From Cordilura impudica (lineage: Eukaryota; Arthropoda; Insecta; Diptera; Scathophagidae), in NCBI GenBank assembly GCA_963682025.1, contig OY821517.1:54645716-54709715 (forward strand): DNA of 64,000 nucleotides, in the 5' to 3' direction. The position numbers were made by a program, and so were the translations under genes. The stretch's first letter is position 1; every line of letters begins with the position of its first letter. Below are positions 11,440-22,479 of the stretch, one piece after another. Below the pieces are notes generated by a model. It worked only from the letters and a program-made list of their open reading frames with translations. It ran no database searches and had not been told where the DNA came from.

Positions 11440-13105
11440 ATGTCAGTGAGATCGAGTGTTACCGATCCAAGCTATTTTTGCTTTGCGTGTGGTGAATATT
11501 TGGTTGGAAAAAAAGGATATGCAAAATTAGAAGCATTAAAATATGCATATTTACATTATTTCTGTTTTGCTGTCAGAAACTTGGACAAACTGTGTACACC
11601 GACAATGTTTTGCAATAGTTGCAGAACTGTTTTATACTAGTGGTCAAATGGCAACAAGATCTATCTCGATTTTTCAATTCCAGTACTTTGGAGAGAGTCA
11701 AGTAACCACAAAACCGATTGTTGTTTCTGTTTAACAAAAGTTGCTGGATTAAATATGAAAAATGTCCCATCGGTTTCCAAATTAGTTCAACGTCCACCAA
11801 ATGATCCATTAACAGTCAGCCTCATTGCTACGAGCAATGAGTCCGAAACATCTTTCACCAGCAGTGGTAGTTAGTATGAGGCTGATGATGGACGCCATTT
11901 AGTGACTCAAGCTGAGTTGAATGATCTAATTTGGGATTTACATTTAACGAAGCAAAACGCCGAATTAATAACTTCACGCATGCAGCAGTGGAAACATCTT
12001 GCAGTTGAGACAAAAGTAACAATCTATAGAGATAGAAGCTTGGAATTGGCTGCATATTTCGAAAAAAAAACACTATTCTATACTGTACTGATGTTGATGG
12101 TTTATTTAAAAAAATGGACCAGCCATATGACAAAACTGAATGGAGATTATTTATTGATGGCTCTAAGTACTGTTGAAAGCTCTTTCTTTGCATAATGGGA
12201 ATGAAAAACCATCCATACCAAATGCTCATGCCATTAATACAAAGGAAAATTGCGAATCATTGACTGGAATTTTGACATTACTCAAATACAACGATCATAA
12301 ATGGAAGATCTGTTGTGACATTAAAGTGTGTGATTTAAATTTCTTTGTTTATATAGTATAGACCATCGCAAATAACTGTAAATTAATCTGTTTCAGGTCA
12401 TTGGTTTGTTGACTGGTATGCAAGGAGGTTTCACAAAATATTGTTGTTTCCTTTGTCTATGGGAAAGTCGCGCTACGTGTCATCATTACGTCAGAACAGA
12501 GTGGCCGAAAAGAACTAAGTATTCACCAGGAAAACAAAACATTTCAAATAAAGCATTAATTGATCCAAATGACGTTCTTCTTCCGTCGCTGCACATAAAA
12601 TTCGGCCTTTCTAAGAACTTTGTCAAGGCTCTGGAGAAAAATGGTGCAGCATTTAAATATTTGTTAGTGGTTTTTCCTAAAATTTCATATGCTAAAATCA
12701 AAGAAGGCATATTTGTTGGCCCTCAGATCAGGAAGCTATTGAATGATGACAATTTTTCACAATTTTTATTGGAGAAATAATATGCAGCCTGGAAATCTTT
12801 CAAGAGCATCGCGGACAGTTTTCTTGGAAACAATAAGAGTGAAAACTACTGTTGCTGGATTATTGAAAAATTATCACGAATTAGGTGCACGAATGTCACT
12901 CAAAATCCATTTTCTTCATACGCATTTATGTTTTTTTTTTTTTTTTTTTTTTTTCACAAAACCTGGGTGCGGTGGGCGACGAACAAGGGGAACGTGCTCA
13001 CCAAGATTTAATGAAAATTTAAATAAATTATCAAGGATTTTGCGACAAAGGCATGCTGGGAGACTATTGCTGTCTCCCATCAAAATACAAACGACGTTCA
13101 AATAA
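11440..13105 (+). pseudogene. broken arthropod repeat-protein gene, uncharacterised family, with intron
   Basis: I recognise a protein family found repeatedly in arthropod and cnidarian genomes, function unknown and probably transposon-encoded. Fragments in order, across several frames: an N-terminal Cys-rich part (FCFACGEYLVG, then MFCNSC), DCCFC, 'VTQAELNDLIWDLHL' (11905 on), DVDGLFKKMDQPYDKTEWRL then FIDGSK (about 12090-12160), LHNGNEKPSIPNAH, DHKWKICCDIK, then after an intron VIGLLTGMQGGFTKYCCFLC, LLPSLHIKFGLSKNFVKAL, FVGPQIRKLL, and finally DEQGERAHQDL, YQGF and GDYCC near 12970-13070. Stops, frameshifts and a T run at about 12930 show it is dead. Its catalytic chemistry, if any, is not known to me. 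Confidence 0.7.
12326..12396 (+). other. inferred 71-nt intron inside the broken repeat-protein gene
   Basis: The reading frame is DIK before GTGTGT and VIG after TTTCAG; joining at these sites restores the family's expected continuity into the GFTKY-CFLC block. The length fits typical fly introns. Inferred from frame and splice consensus only. Confidence 0.55.
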
Positions 13106-13155
13106 CGCAATTCACTTTTGAAAATTCATTTATTTTTAAATATTTATTTATTTAT

Positions 13156-13167
13156 TTATTTATTAAC
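13156..13167. repeat. 12-bp target-site duplication, left copy of the Jockey-type LINE
   Basis: TTATTTATTAAC here and at 20809-20820. The left copy sits at the end of a TTTA-rich tract (13130-13167) that looks like the A-rich 3' tail, in reverse, of the older LINE continuing at 20821. Confidence 0.75.
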
Positions 13168-13344
13168 TCAGTTCGAATCTAACTCTCTTTACGAACGGTC
13201 GTGTAAAAAATTAAAGCGCTTAGAGTACAACTATTTCAAATTAAAAACAAGTGTATATTTTTGTTTTTGCAATTGCCTATTCTTGATCTCATTTGAACTC
13301 ACGTGGTAGACAATCCAGCTTAAAACAGGAATAAGAATTTAGCG

Positions 13345-14481
13345 ATGGCCCGAGGGGCCAAATCTTCATCAAAAAGAAAGCTTGTGAACAAGAAGATGAC
13401 AAAACTTCCTCCCGGTTTTGTTAACCCGAACATTGCGTCAACTTCAAGCAACAGATTTAGCCTGCTTGCTGGCCTCAATGATATGGACGTAACTCCCGTA
13501 TCAAATATTAACGATGTTAAGGAACACAAACCTCCACCCATTGTTGTAGAAGCTAACGCTTCATTTACAGAAATACAAAAGCTGCTTGGTAAGGACTGTA
13601 TTTTCAAACGTACTTCAATTGGTACCAAAATTTTCGCTCCAAGTAATAAAATGTACGAATGCTACAAACAAATACTTAAAGAGAATAAGATGGAGTTTCA
13701 TTCTTATGGCTCCAAAGAAAATAGGTTATACACAACCTTTTTACACGGTTTACCCCACATAAACTCTGAGGAAATCTCCAAGGAGTTAAAAAACTACAAC
13801 CTATCCCCTTCTTCCGTAACCGAAATAGTCACCAAATTCAGTTCAAACAATAATGCAGTTTATAAAGTTCAATTTGTTCGTAAAAATTTTAATCCAACTG
13901 CCTTAAAACATGTTCGAACAATTTCCAATATTATAATTTCTTGGAAAAAATACAAATCAAAATCCAGGAGCAGACCAACTCAATGCTGGAACTGCTTAAT
14001 GTATGGCCATGGCGGTGAACATTGTCATCGTAGTGCTGCATGTATGATATGTGCAGAACAACATCATACAAGTGTGTGTCCGTTTAACACAAATGAAGAA
14101 AGACCAGCTGTTTTTACATGCTTTAATTGTAAAAAACATGGAAAAGAGAGAACCGATCACTCTGCAAACGACATCAACTGTCCGTTACGTTCTCTCTATT
14201 TGGAAACTAGAACAAGAGTAACTTCTAAAAGTCATAACAACAGCACGCAACAACAAAATATTTCATTTCAATCAAAGGTTGATTTCCAAAATTTAAGTAA
14301 CAACAACATAAATTGTAACAATAACATCAATAATAACAGCAAAGCTATATATGCTAACCAGCTGAAAACAAACAACGATTTATTTAGCATTGATGAGCTT
14401 TTTGATATTCACTTCACTTCAAAAAGTACAACAAATCAAAGTTTAATGTCAATGGTAAAATACGCTCATGGATTATACTAA
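13345..14481 (+). CDS. LINE 2 ORF1, gag-like nucleic-acid-binding protein
   Basis: A 378-codon intact frame. The N-terminal third is basic (SSSKRKLVNKK). Three Cys/His knuckles lie at residues 214-227 (C-x2-C-x4-H-x4-C), 233-245 and 259-279, the last with longer spacing. This triple arrangement is typical of Jockey-group ORF1 proteins, which bind element RNA in ribonucleoprotein particles. The C-terminal part is rich in Asn (NNNINCNNNINNNS). The start at 13345 is the first ATG after the short 5' UTR; the stop overlaps the start of ORF2. No stop or frameshift is seen, so ORF1 has stayed open although ORF2 is destroyed. Confidence 0.85.
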   Translation: MARGAKSSSKRKLVNKKMTKLPPGFVNPNIASTSSNRFSLLAGLNDMDVTPVSNINDVKEHKPPPIVVEANASFTEIQKLLGKDCIFKRTSIGTKIFAPSNKMYECYKQILKENKMEFHSYGSKENRLYTTFLHGLPHINSEEISKELKNYNLSPSSVTEIVTKFSSNNNAVYKVQFVRKNFNPTALKHVRTISNIIISWKKYKSKSRSRPTQCWNCLMYGHGGEHCHRSAACMICAEQHHTSVCPFNTNEERPAVFTCFNCKKHGKERTDHSANDINCPLRSLYLETRTRVTSKSHNNSTQQQNISFQSKVDFQNLSNNNINCNNNINNNSKAIYANQLKTNNDLFSIDELFDIHFTSKSTTNQSLMSMVKYAHGLY

Positions 14482-14561
14482 TAATTTAAACGAATTCAGA
14501 ATGATTCACTTGAATGCTAATGGCATTTCAAAATTTTCTAAATTAAAACAATTTGAGAATT

Positions 14562-15811
14562 AAAAATTAAAAATTAAAAACTAAAAATTAAAAATTAAAA
14601 ATTAAAAACTAAAAAATTAAAAATTAAAAATTAATAATTAAAAATTATAATTTAAAAATTAAAATTTAAAAATTAAAAATTAAAAATTAAAAATTAAAAA
14701 TTAAAAATTAAAAATTAAAAGTTAAAAATTAAATATTAAAAATAAAAAATAAAAAATAAAAAATTAAAAATTAAAAATTAAAAATAAAAAATTTAAAAAT
14801 TAAAATTTAAAAATTAAAAATTAAAATTAAAAATAAAAAATTAAAAAATAATAATTAAAAATTAATTATTTATAATTAAAAAATTAAAATTAAAATTTAA
14901 AAATTAAAAATAAAAAATTAATAACTAAAAAATAAAAATTAAAAATTAAAAACTGAAAATTAAAAATTAAAAAATTAAAAATTAAAAAATAAAAATTAAA
15001 ATTAAAAATTAAAAATTAAAAATTGAAAATTAAAAATTAAAAATTAATAATTAAAAATTAAAAATTAAAAATTGAAAATTAAAAATTAAAAATTAAAAAT
15101 TAAAAATTAAAAATTAAAAATTAATAATTAAAAATTAAAAATTAAAAATTAAAAACTAAAAAATAAAAATTAAAAATTAAAAATTAAAAATTAAAAATTA
15201 AAAATAAAAAATTAAAAATTAAAAATTAAAAATTAAAAATTAAAAATTAAAAATTAAAAATTAAAAATTAAAAATTAAAAATTAAAAATTAAAAATTAAA
15301 AATTAAAAATTAAAAATTAAAAATTAAAAATTAAAAATTAAATATTAAAAATTAAAAATTAAAAATTAAAAATTAAAAATTAAAAATTAAAAATTAAAAA
15401 TTAAAAATTAAAAATTAAAAATTAAAAATTTAAAATTTAAAATTTAAAATTTAAAATTAAAAATTAAAAATTAAAAATTAAAAATTAAAAATTAAAAATT
15501 AAAAATTAAAAATTAAAAATTAAAAATTAAAAATTAAAAATTAAAAATTAAATATTAAAAATTAAAATTTAAAAATTAAAAATTAAAAATTAAAAATTAA
15601 AAATTAAAAATTAAAAATTAAAAATTAAAAATTAAAAATTAAAAATTAAAAATTAAAAATTAAAAATTAAAAATTAAAAATTAAAAATTAAAAATTAAAA
15701 ATTAAAAATTAAAAATTAAAAATTAAAAATTAAAAATTAAAAATTAAAAATTAAAAATGTAAAATTAAAAATTAAAAATTAAAAATTAATTTAATTTAAA
15801 AATTATTATTT
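14562..15811. repeat. AAAAATT satellite block, about 1.25 kb
   Basis: Nearly pure 7-bp units (AAAAATT) with scattered variants such as AAAAACT, AAATATT and short 'ttaaaattt' slips. It lies between endonuclease residues LKQFEN and DRTDARGGG of LINE 2. By comparison with related endonucleases, around 40 codons are missing there, so the block either replaced or accompanied a small deletion. No duplication at its borders is evident. Confidence 0.9.
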
Positions 15812-17278
15812 ATATAGAAGTGACAGAACAGATGCTAGAGGAGGAGGAGTAGCTCTGTTAAATCTGTCGCTCATAAAAACTTCTTTATATCAAACACTTC
15901 ATCAATCGAAAACATCTCAATTGAAGTTATTATAAATAATAGACCTATTGTTGTATCTTCGTTATATTCACCAAGATATACCCATAACTTCTGTGCTGAT
16001 ATCTTGAACCTAACACCTTAAACCAAAGAATATATAGTTTTTGGTGACCTAAATGCCAAACATTGTTCTTGGAACAATAATACGGCAGGAATCGCACTGA
16101 ACAATCTACAGCAATCAAGCAATTTTTTCATACACTATCTTAATAGTCCAACCCTATTCCCCCATCAACAAAATCGCGAAGCATCCACAGTCGATATTAT
16201 TTTAAGCAACTCCACTTTAAATATAGACGTAAAAACAATGGATTACGAAATACCATCAGACCATCGCCCCATTATATGTACACTTAAAAGATCAATGGCC
16301 TTGCAGGTTGACCTCAATTATTATGATTATAGTGCAACCAACTGGAACATTTATATGAATTTTTTAGACAATAAAATTACATTATTTTCCGATATATACA
16401 ATACCAAGGCAGTAATTGATCAGGAAATCCAAAAATTTATAAATGTAGTTTTCGAAGCAAGGGATGTGTCTACACCTAAAATAACTCAACAAAATAATTA
16501 CACCTTACCAGAAAGTACTGTGAAATATATAAAACTAAGAAGAAGCTTTAAAAGAAAAAGCCAACGATCTTCAAATATAGCCGAGCATACTTTTTATAAT
16601 CAATGTACTAAGTTTCTAAGCAACATGATTGATAAAAGTATTAATTCGGAGCGCAATAAGAAATGGTCTCAATTATTATCCAATTTAAAACCAGGTGATA
16701 AATCATTTTGGAAAATAAGCAGGAACTTGCGAGGAAAAGGAAAAAATCAAATCGCTCACTTTAAAGTTAGAAATACAAAAATAACATCTGATAAGGACAA
16801 GGCTGAAGTCCTGGCAAATACATTTGTCCAAGCAAATAACCTCTCTTCGAACTACAGCCACTCGGCGGATACATTAGTAAATAATTTTAAGAAGGAAAAC
16901 CCCAGTTCTGAATCAGCAATTTATACATCTCTTGAAGAAGTAACGAATATTGTCGCATCAATAAAACCCTCAAAATCCCCTGCCTTTGACAATGTTCCCA
17001 ACCTGATCTTAAGGAAACTACCACTCAAAGCTCTAAAATTACTGGTTACAATATTTAACAGCTGCATCAAACTCAATTATTTCCCAAACCATTTCAAAAA
17101 TGCTAAGGTTATAGCTGTCAATAAACCTAATAAGCCAAAAAATAACCCAAATAGCTATAGACCTATTAGTTTATTAAGTAACTTAGGTAAAATATTTGAA
17201 AAAATACTACATTCTCGTCTTAGTGAATTTGTAACGACCAATTCTATTGTTGCTAAAGAACAATTTGGATTTAAAAAA

Positions 17279-19510
17279 TCATGTGAGTACGATCACAAGG
17301 GAGATGTGTAAACATCTAATAATTAAAGAAAACATCAACATCATATATTCCAGTGCATAAAAAATAAGTCGATTATGCTGTTTTCTGAAATTCAATTGAT
17401 GTTTTCTGAAATGCAATTGATGTTTTCTGAAATTCAATCGATGTTTTCTGAAATACAGTTAATGTTTTCAGCAATTCAAATGATGCTTTTTGAAATTCTA
17501 TTGATGTTTTCTGAAATTCTAATTATGTTTTCTGAAATTCAAATGATGTTTTCTGAAATACAATTGATGTTTTCTGAAATACAATTGATGTTTTCTGAAT
17601 TTCTATTGATGTTTTCTTAAATTCAATTGAAGTTTTCTGAAACTCGAATGATGTTTTCTGAAATTATATTGATGTTTTCTGAAATTCTATTTATGTTTTC
17701 TGAAATTGAAATAATGTTTTCTGAAACTCGAATGTTTTCTGAAATTCTATTGATGTTTTCTGAAATTCTATTTATGTTTTCTGAAATTCAAATGGTGTTT
17801 TCTGAAATACAATTGCTGTTTTCTGAAATACAATTGATGTTTTCTGAAATTCTATTGATGTTTTCTTAAATTCAATTGAAGTTTTCTGAAACTCGAATGA
17901 TGTTTTCTGAAATTATATTGATGTTTTCTGAAATTCAAATGATGTTTTCTGAAACTCGAATGATGTTTTCTGAAATTATATTGATGTTTTCTGAAATTAT
18001 ATTGATGTTTTCTGAAATTCAATTGATGTTTTCTGAAACTCGAATGATGTTTTCTGAAATTATATTGATGTGTCCTGAAATTCTCTTTATGTTTTCTGAA
18101 ATTCAATTGATGTTTTCTGAAACTCGATTCAAATTCAAATGATGTTTTCTGAAACTCGAATGATGTTTTCTGAAATTATATTGATGTTTTCTGAAATTCT
18201 ATTTACGTTTTCTGAAATTCAAATGATGTTTTCTGAAACTCGAATGATGTTTTCTGAAACTCGAATGATGTTTTCTGAAATTGTATTAATGTTTTCTGAA
18301 ATTCTATTGATGGTTTCTGAAATTCAATTGATGTTTTCTTAAATTATATTGATCTTTTCTGAAATTCTATTTATGTTTTCAAATGATTTTTTTACGATTT
18401 TTTTGTATGAGTTTTTTTAATGCGGTCCCTAACCCTCGCACAAAAACAGGTTTGAGTGTATTTTTTTATGATACGATTTTCCTACGCTTTTCCTTACTTG
18501 GATGACGGTATTATATATTGCATTTTATATTAAGATGTCGTCATGTGTTAAATTGATTTATGATGTACAATGGAACTTAAAGCTATTATTAACTAATTAA
18601 ATTTAATTAAAATTTCAACTAACAAAATTTATTTATTTAAATGGTGCGTGGTAAAGAAGAAGAAAGCATATATTTCAAAAATTCATAACTGCACTGTATT
18701 CTTAATCGGACCGGTTTATATTATATCCTAGTTATTGGAAAATATTCCAAATTTATATCAATTTAATGCTTAGTAAGAATCAATTAAATGCTTAATAGTA
18801 ATAATTACTAAAAATGTTTATTAATGAAAGTTGTTAACATATAATTGTTTATATGGTCTGAGGCGTTGCCAACTAACTATATAGAAAAAAGTACGAACAA
18901 AGACAACCATGTCAGTTAACACTACTTTTGCATTATCTTTACTTGCATTCTATTATTACATCGTCATTCGTACGTAATAAAAACAGAAAAAAAGATTTCT
19001 TTAGAACTCAAATAAAACTTAAGAAAATACAGAAATATTTTGGTGGAATTCTACAAATCGTTGTGGTTTGTGAATAAAAACTTAATTATAGTTTATTGAG
19101 GAATAAAGTATTTATAAAAATACACATCAAAAATTCCACAAAATGCAGTCGGCTAGTAAAATAAATAATGTGTACACTATTTGACAAATAGTTGGTCAGG
19201 TAGTGTTCAAGAAAATGTTTAAAAAGAAAAAATGGTATCAAATATTTGGTCTATGGAGCTAATTTGAAAATTAAAAAAAGTGTTAAAAACACGAGTTACT
19301 TAGGTTTGTCTCTCCTACCACAATTCCAATTTCGAATGCATTGGGTAATTGCCCATGAACAGTTTCTCTTGAAAATATTTTTTCACCAATACAATCATAA
19401 GTCACACAGCGTTATCTCCTTCAGCTCACACCGATATAAGTTACGCTGTTTTTGTGATTGTATTGTGAAATAGAAATTTACCCCCCTGCGCGTATAGATG
19501 TTTACACATC
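17279..19510 (+). mobile_element. Helentron-like element carrying a 21-bp satellite, copy 1
   Basis: Inserted in an A6 tract of the LINE 2 RT. The left end reads TCATGTGAGTACGATCACAAG, then GATGTGTAAACATCTA (17303-17318). The right end carries the inverse TAGATGTTTACACATC (19495-19510). Just before the right end lies a long hairpin (about 19387-19470, CAATACAATCA pairing with TGATTGTATTG and ACAGCG with CGCTGT). Subterminal inverted repeats plus a 3' hairpin and no clear target duplication resemble Helentron-type elements, but I cannot prove that. The interior is the 21-bp array plus about 1 kb of AT-rich DNA (18385-19385) without coding capacity. Confidence 0.65.
17375..18382 (+). repeat. 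21-bp satellite array 1 (TTTTCTGAAATTCAATTGATG)
   Basis: About 48 tandem units. The common variants change the 3' half (AATTCTATTG, AAACTCGAATG, AAATTATATTG, AAATACAATTG). Since 21 is a multiple of 3 the array stays open in the ATG-TTT-TCT frame, giving heptads such as MFSEIQL, and is also open on the minus strand (NFRKHQY). Confidence 0.9.
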
Positions 19511-20537
19511 AAAAAGGACATAGCACTACTCACCAAATAAACAGAATTAAAAATCAAATAATCACCAATAAAAACAATAAACGTTCAACGGGTGTAATAT
19601 TGTTGGATATTGAAAAAGCGTTTGACACCGTTTGGCATAATGGCCTAGTATTTAAACTTCTTGATGCAAATATACCAAAATATTTATGCAAACTTATTTC
19701 AGATTTCATTCACGGCAGAAACTTTAAAGTTGCGATTAGTAATGAAACATCATCTCCAAAAACCATTACCACAGGGTTACCTCAAGGATCAGTCTTGTCG
19801 CCATTGCTTTACCCGATATATACATCTGATTTCAAAGTCTCGAAATATATGAAAGTTGCTTACTACGCAGATGATACTGCGTTAATTTCTTCAAACAAAC
19901 TTACAAGTGCACTCCTGAAGAAAATGGAAAAGGGACTTGTAAAATGCAGTAAATATTTTCACAAATGGAAAATCAAAATTAATCCAAACAAGACCCAAGC
20001 AATAATTTTTCCATTCAACAAATCTCCCAAAAGACTGCCAAGACGTCATCTTCTTATTGGAAATAATACCATAAATGTACTTAATCATGTCAAATATCTC
20101 GGAGTTGTCTTGGACAAAAAGCTTACTTTTAAACAACATATTATGGCTATATGCCAAAAAGCTATAAATTCATTTAAAGCATTATGGCCACTGCTAAATA
20201 GAAGGTCATTTCTAAACCCCAAAAACAAAAACCTACTCTTCAAAAGTGTTATAAGGCCAATATTAACATACGCGTGTCCTATTTGGAGTGACGCTGCCAA
20301 CTGCCACCTAAAACGCTTACAAATTATACAAAACAAATGTCTTAAAATGATAAATAAAAAGCCCTGGAGGTATCCTACAAATCTTCTTCATGAAGAAACA
20401 GGTTATGAAAAAATTATCGATTTCATAACAAGGATTAATAACAATTACTTTGCCAAAATTGAAAATTCATCTTACCCACTGATAAGAGAATGTAGAGAAT
20501 TAACGTAAAATTAAAAAGAAATCACTAAATTGAAAAT

Positions 20538-20588
20538 TATGTGCTTATAGAGGTCTATTATTTCTAATAAACCTGCTATAAGCACATA
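20538..20588 (+). other. hairpin in the 3' UTR of LINE 2
   Basis: TATGTGCTTATAG (20538-20550) pairs perfectly with CTATAAGCACATA (20576-20588). The inner AGGT/ACCT and TATTA/TAATA also pair, leaving a small loop. It lies 30 nt after the RT stop codon, where LINE reverse transcriptases often recognise template structure. That role is an inference. Confidence 0.55.
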
Positions 20589-20808
20589 AATATTTTCAGA
20601 TAGTATTTGAATTTATTAAATCATATAAAGGTTTTTTTCCTCCCATTTTCCTTTAAAAATCATTAAAAATAAAATAAAAACTATTTAATATCTTTAGATC
20701 CTATATATTATTTGTTGCAATATATATATGTAAAGATAAGATCTCATATGTGAATATCAAATTTTTTAAAATATGTAAATAAAGGATGAATATATAATTG
20801 AATTGAAA

Positions 20809-20820
20809 TTATTTATTAAC
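20809..20820. repeat. 12-bp target-site duplication, right copy of LINE 2
   Basis: Exact copy of 13156-13167, directly after the LINE 2 3' end. Confidence 0.75.
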
Positions 20821-22080
20821 CCATAACTGAAATTATAAGCTAATTATACTAAGAGCAATAGCAACGTAGGCCTTCAGCTCAATATATTATAAAAAGTTTA
20901 CTTAACTTAGGGAATTGTGTTATATTTTGTTATAAAGGTTGCATAGTTTAAGAAATGTAATCATTAATGATAGTTATGTTATCGGGAGAGGGTGTGGATA
21001 GTGGAAGTAGAGGACTAATATTTTTAAATATTGCTCTTCGGGCGTGTTCAGTTTTAGTGCATTGGCAAAGAAAGTGTGATGGTGTTGTTGGTAATGAAAT
21101 ATTGCAGTTACAAAAGGGTGTAATATTTGGATTGTATGTAAAGTGGTCCATGTGTAACTTTGGTGTGACCTAGTCGAAGCCTTTCGAATATGATGCAGTC
21201 AAGTCTGTTAGCATGTGTTTGATTGCCAGTCATGACGTCATATATTTTTTTTTTATAATGATTGATGTTTTTGTACCAGGTTGATGATGAACTGAAAGAA
21301 TGGTCTCTGTCAATATTATCAAAGTGTTTTTCAATTAGTTTATCATTGTCTTTACGATTATAGTTTTGTGTCGTAAGTAAAGGGCGTTTTGCTGAATATT
21401 TGGCCTCGGAATCTGCATATTCATTTCCTTTTATGTTGCAGTGGCCAGGAACCCAGATTAATGTTATGTCCGGAAACCTTTTTATTAAAATGTTCCTAAT
21501 GTTAGAAGGGTAAATTTCAGAGTTTCATACATTTGCGATGGATTCTAAAGAAGAAAGGGAATCTGTACAGAGAGAAAATTTTCCTTTTTTGTTATAAACG
21601 TATAACAATGCTTCGTGAATGGCTATCAACTCTGCAGTAAAAATTGAACTGTGGGTAGGACGATTTTTCAGTTTCAGTTTCGGTAGTTATACTGTATATT
21701 ATCGATGTATCCGTTTTGGAACCGTCAGTGAAAATAAACTTAGAGTCACAAAGTTTACTTTTTATTGAAGTTACTAAGATTTTGTATTGGGATTGATCCG
21801 TATTGGCTTTATCAAATTCATGTAGGGATGTATCTATGATGCCTGCATTTAGTAACCAGGGAGGAAATTTCTTGACTTTGGTGCTATTAATGAGTGATGG
21901 TAGTTCTAGATTTCTACAGTTTTGAATTGTTCTATATATAGTTGAAGGTATTCTAGGTATCTTTTTTGACAGCTTAGTTTTTTTAACTATTTGAGTCAGA
22001 GGGGTGTTAATGTTGTACAGTAGTGTACGAAACAATTTTGAAGTTAGTATTTGATTTTGTGAATTTAAAGATCATTTTTA
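20821..22080 (-). pseudogene. older LINE with RNase H domain (LINE 4), 3' part
   Basis: On the minus strand: 22035-21592 carries the end of the RT and an RNase H start (FIFTDGSKTDT). After a frameshift the domain continues with SSIFTAELIAIHEALLYVYN, LCTDSLSSLESI and WVPGHCNIKGNEYADSEAK, and ends with a Cys/His-type tail (FCNCNISLPTTPSHFLCQC, 21120-21030). The acidic residues DGS, AEL and TDS of RNase H are visible. LINEs with a C-terminal RNase H belong to the I superfamily. Several frameshifts and stops; 5' truncated near 22080. Its A-rich tail is now separated by LINE 2 and probably continues at 13130-13167. Confidence 0.75.
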
Positions 22081-22479
22081 AATAAACTAATGATTTTTTA
22101 TATATAAAACGAATAAAAAATGTATTTTTTGTATCTCGAAAACCTGACGTGATAGAGAAAAACCAATTACAGATTCGAATTCAGCCCACCAAATTACCCT
22201 AGGAAAGATATTTGGTTGCTCCAGTCCATAATCTTGTTGACTATGTGAAACAAAATTGAATATATTAAATCGAACATAAAATTTACATTTAAAATAACAG
22301 ACAAAAGTTTCTATTTTGAACTTAAGTGATGTAATAAAAAGATTTTTTTATAATTAAGTTAACTTAAATTAACGATACTGAATTATTTATATTTGTCGCT
22401 GGTTTGTTTTCCTTAGAGTCTAGAAAAGTTTATTTAGAGCGAATTGTTTAAAGAGTACGGCAACATAAAATTCATTATT

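Larger units (their letters stand above)
14469..20508 (+). pseudogene. LINE 2 ORF2, AP endonuclease and reverse transcriptase, interrupted
   Basis: ORF2 opens with an ATG at 14469, overlapping the ORF1 stop by 13 nt, and reads into an endonuclease start (FRMIHLNANGISKFSKLKQF). The satellite then replaces part of the domain. It resumes near 15811 with DRTDARGGGVALL, VFGDLNAKHCSW (near 16040) and SDHRPI (16258), with one frameshift and one stop. RT runs from 16238 with SYRPISLLSNLGKIFEKIL to EQFGFKK at 17278, is split by the 2.2-kb insertion, and resumes at 19516 with HSTTHQINRI, LLDIEKAFDTVW, GLPQGSVLSPLLY, YYADDTALI (intact YADD) and a Jockey-like thumb and C terminus ending at 20508. The reading frame joins exactly across the insertion, which shows that the insertion is the later event. 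Confidence 0.85.
13168..20808 (+). mobile_element. full-length Jockey-type LINE (LINE 2) with two internal insertions
   Basis: Bounded by a 12-bp direct repeat. It starts with TCAGTTCG, an initiator-like sequence as used by internal promoters of Jockey-group LINEs, and ends with TTGAATTGAAA. Order: about 176 bp 5' UTR, gag-like ORF1, ORF2 (endonuclease, reverse transcriptase), 300-bp 3' UTR with a hairpin. Two later events break it: an AAAAATT satellite (about 14562-15811) inside the endonuclease and a satellite-bearing element (17279-19510) inside the RT. Without them the element would be about 4.2 kb. Confidence 0.85.

Noticed and set aside
17375..18382. Possible CRISPR-like array
   Set aside because: Units are contiguous 21-mers without unique spacers, in a eukaryotic mobile element.
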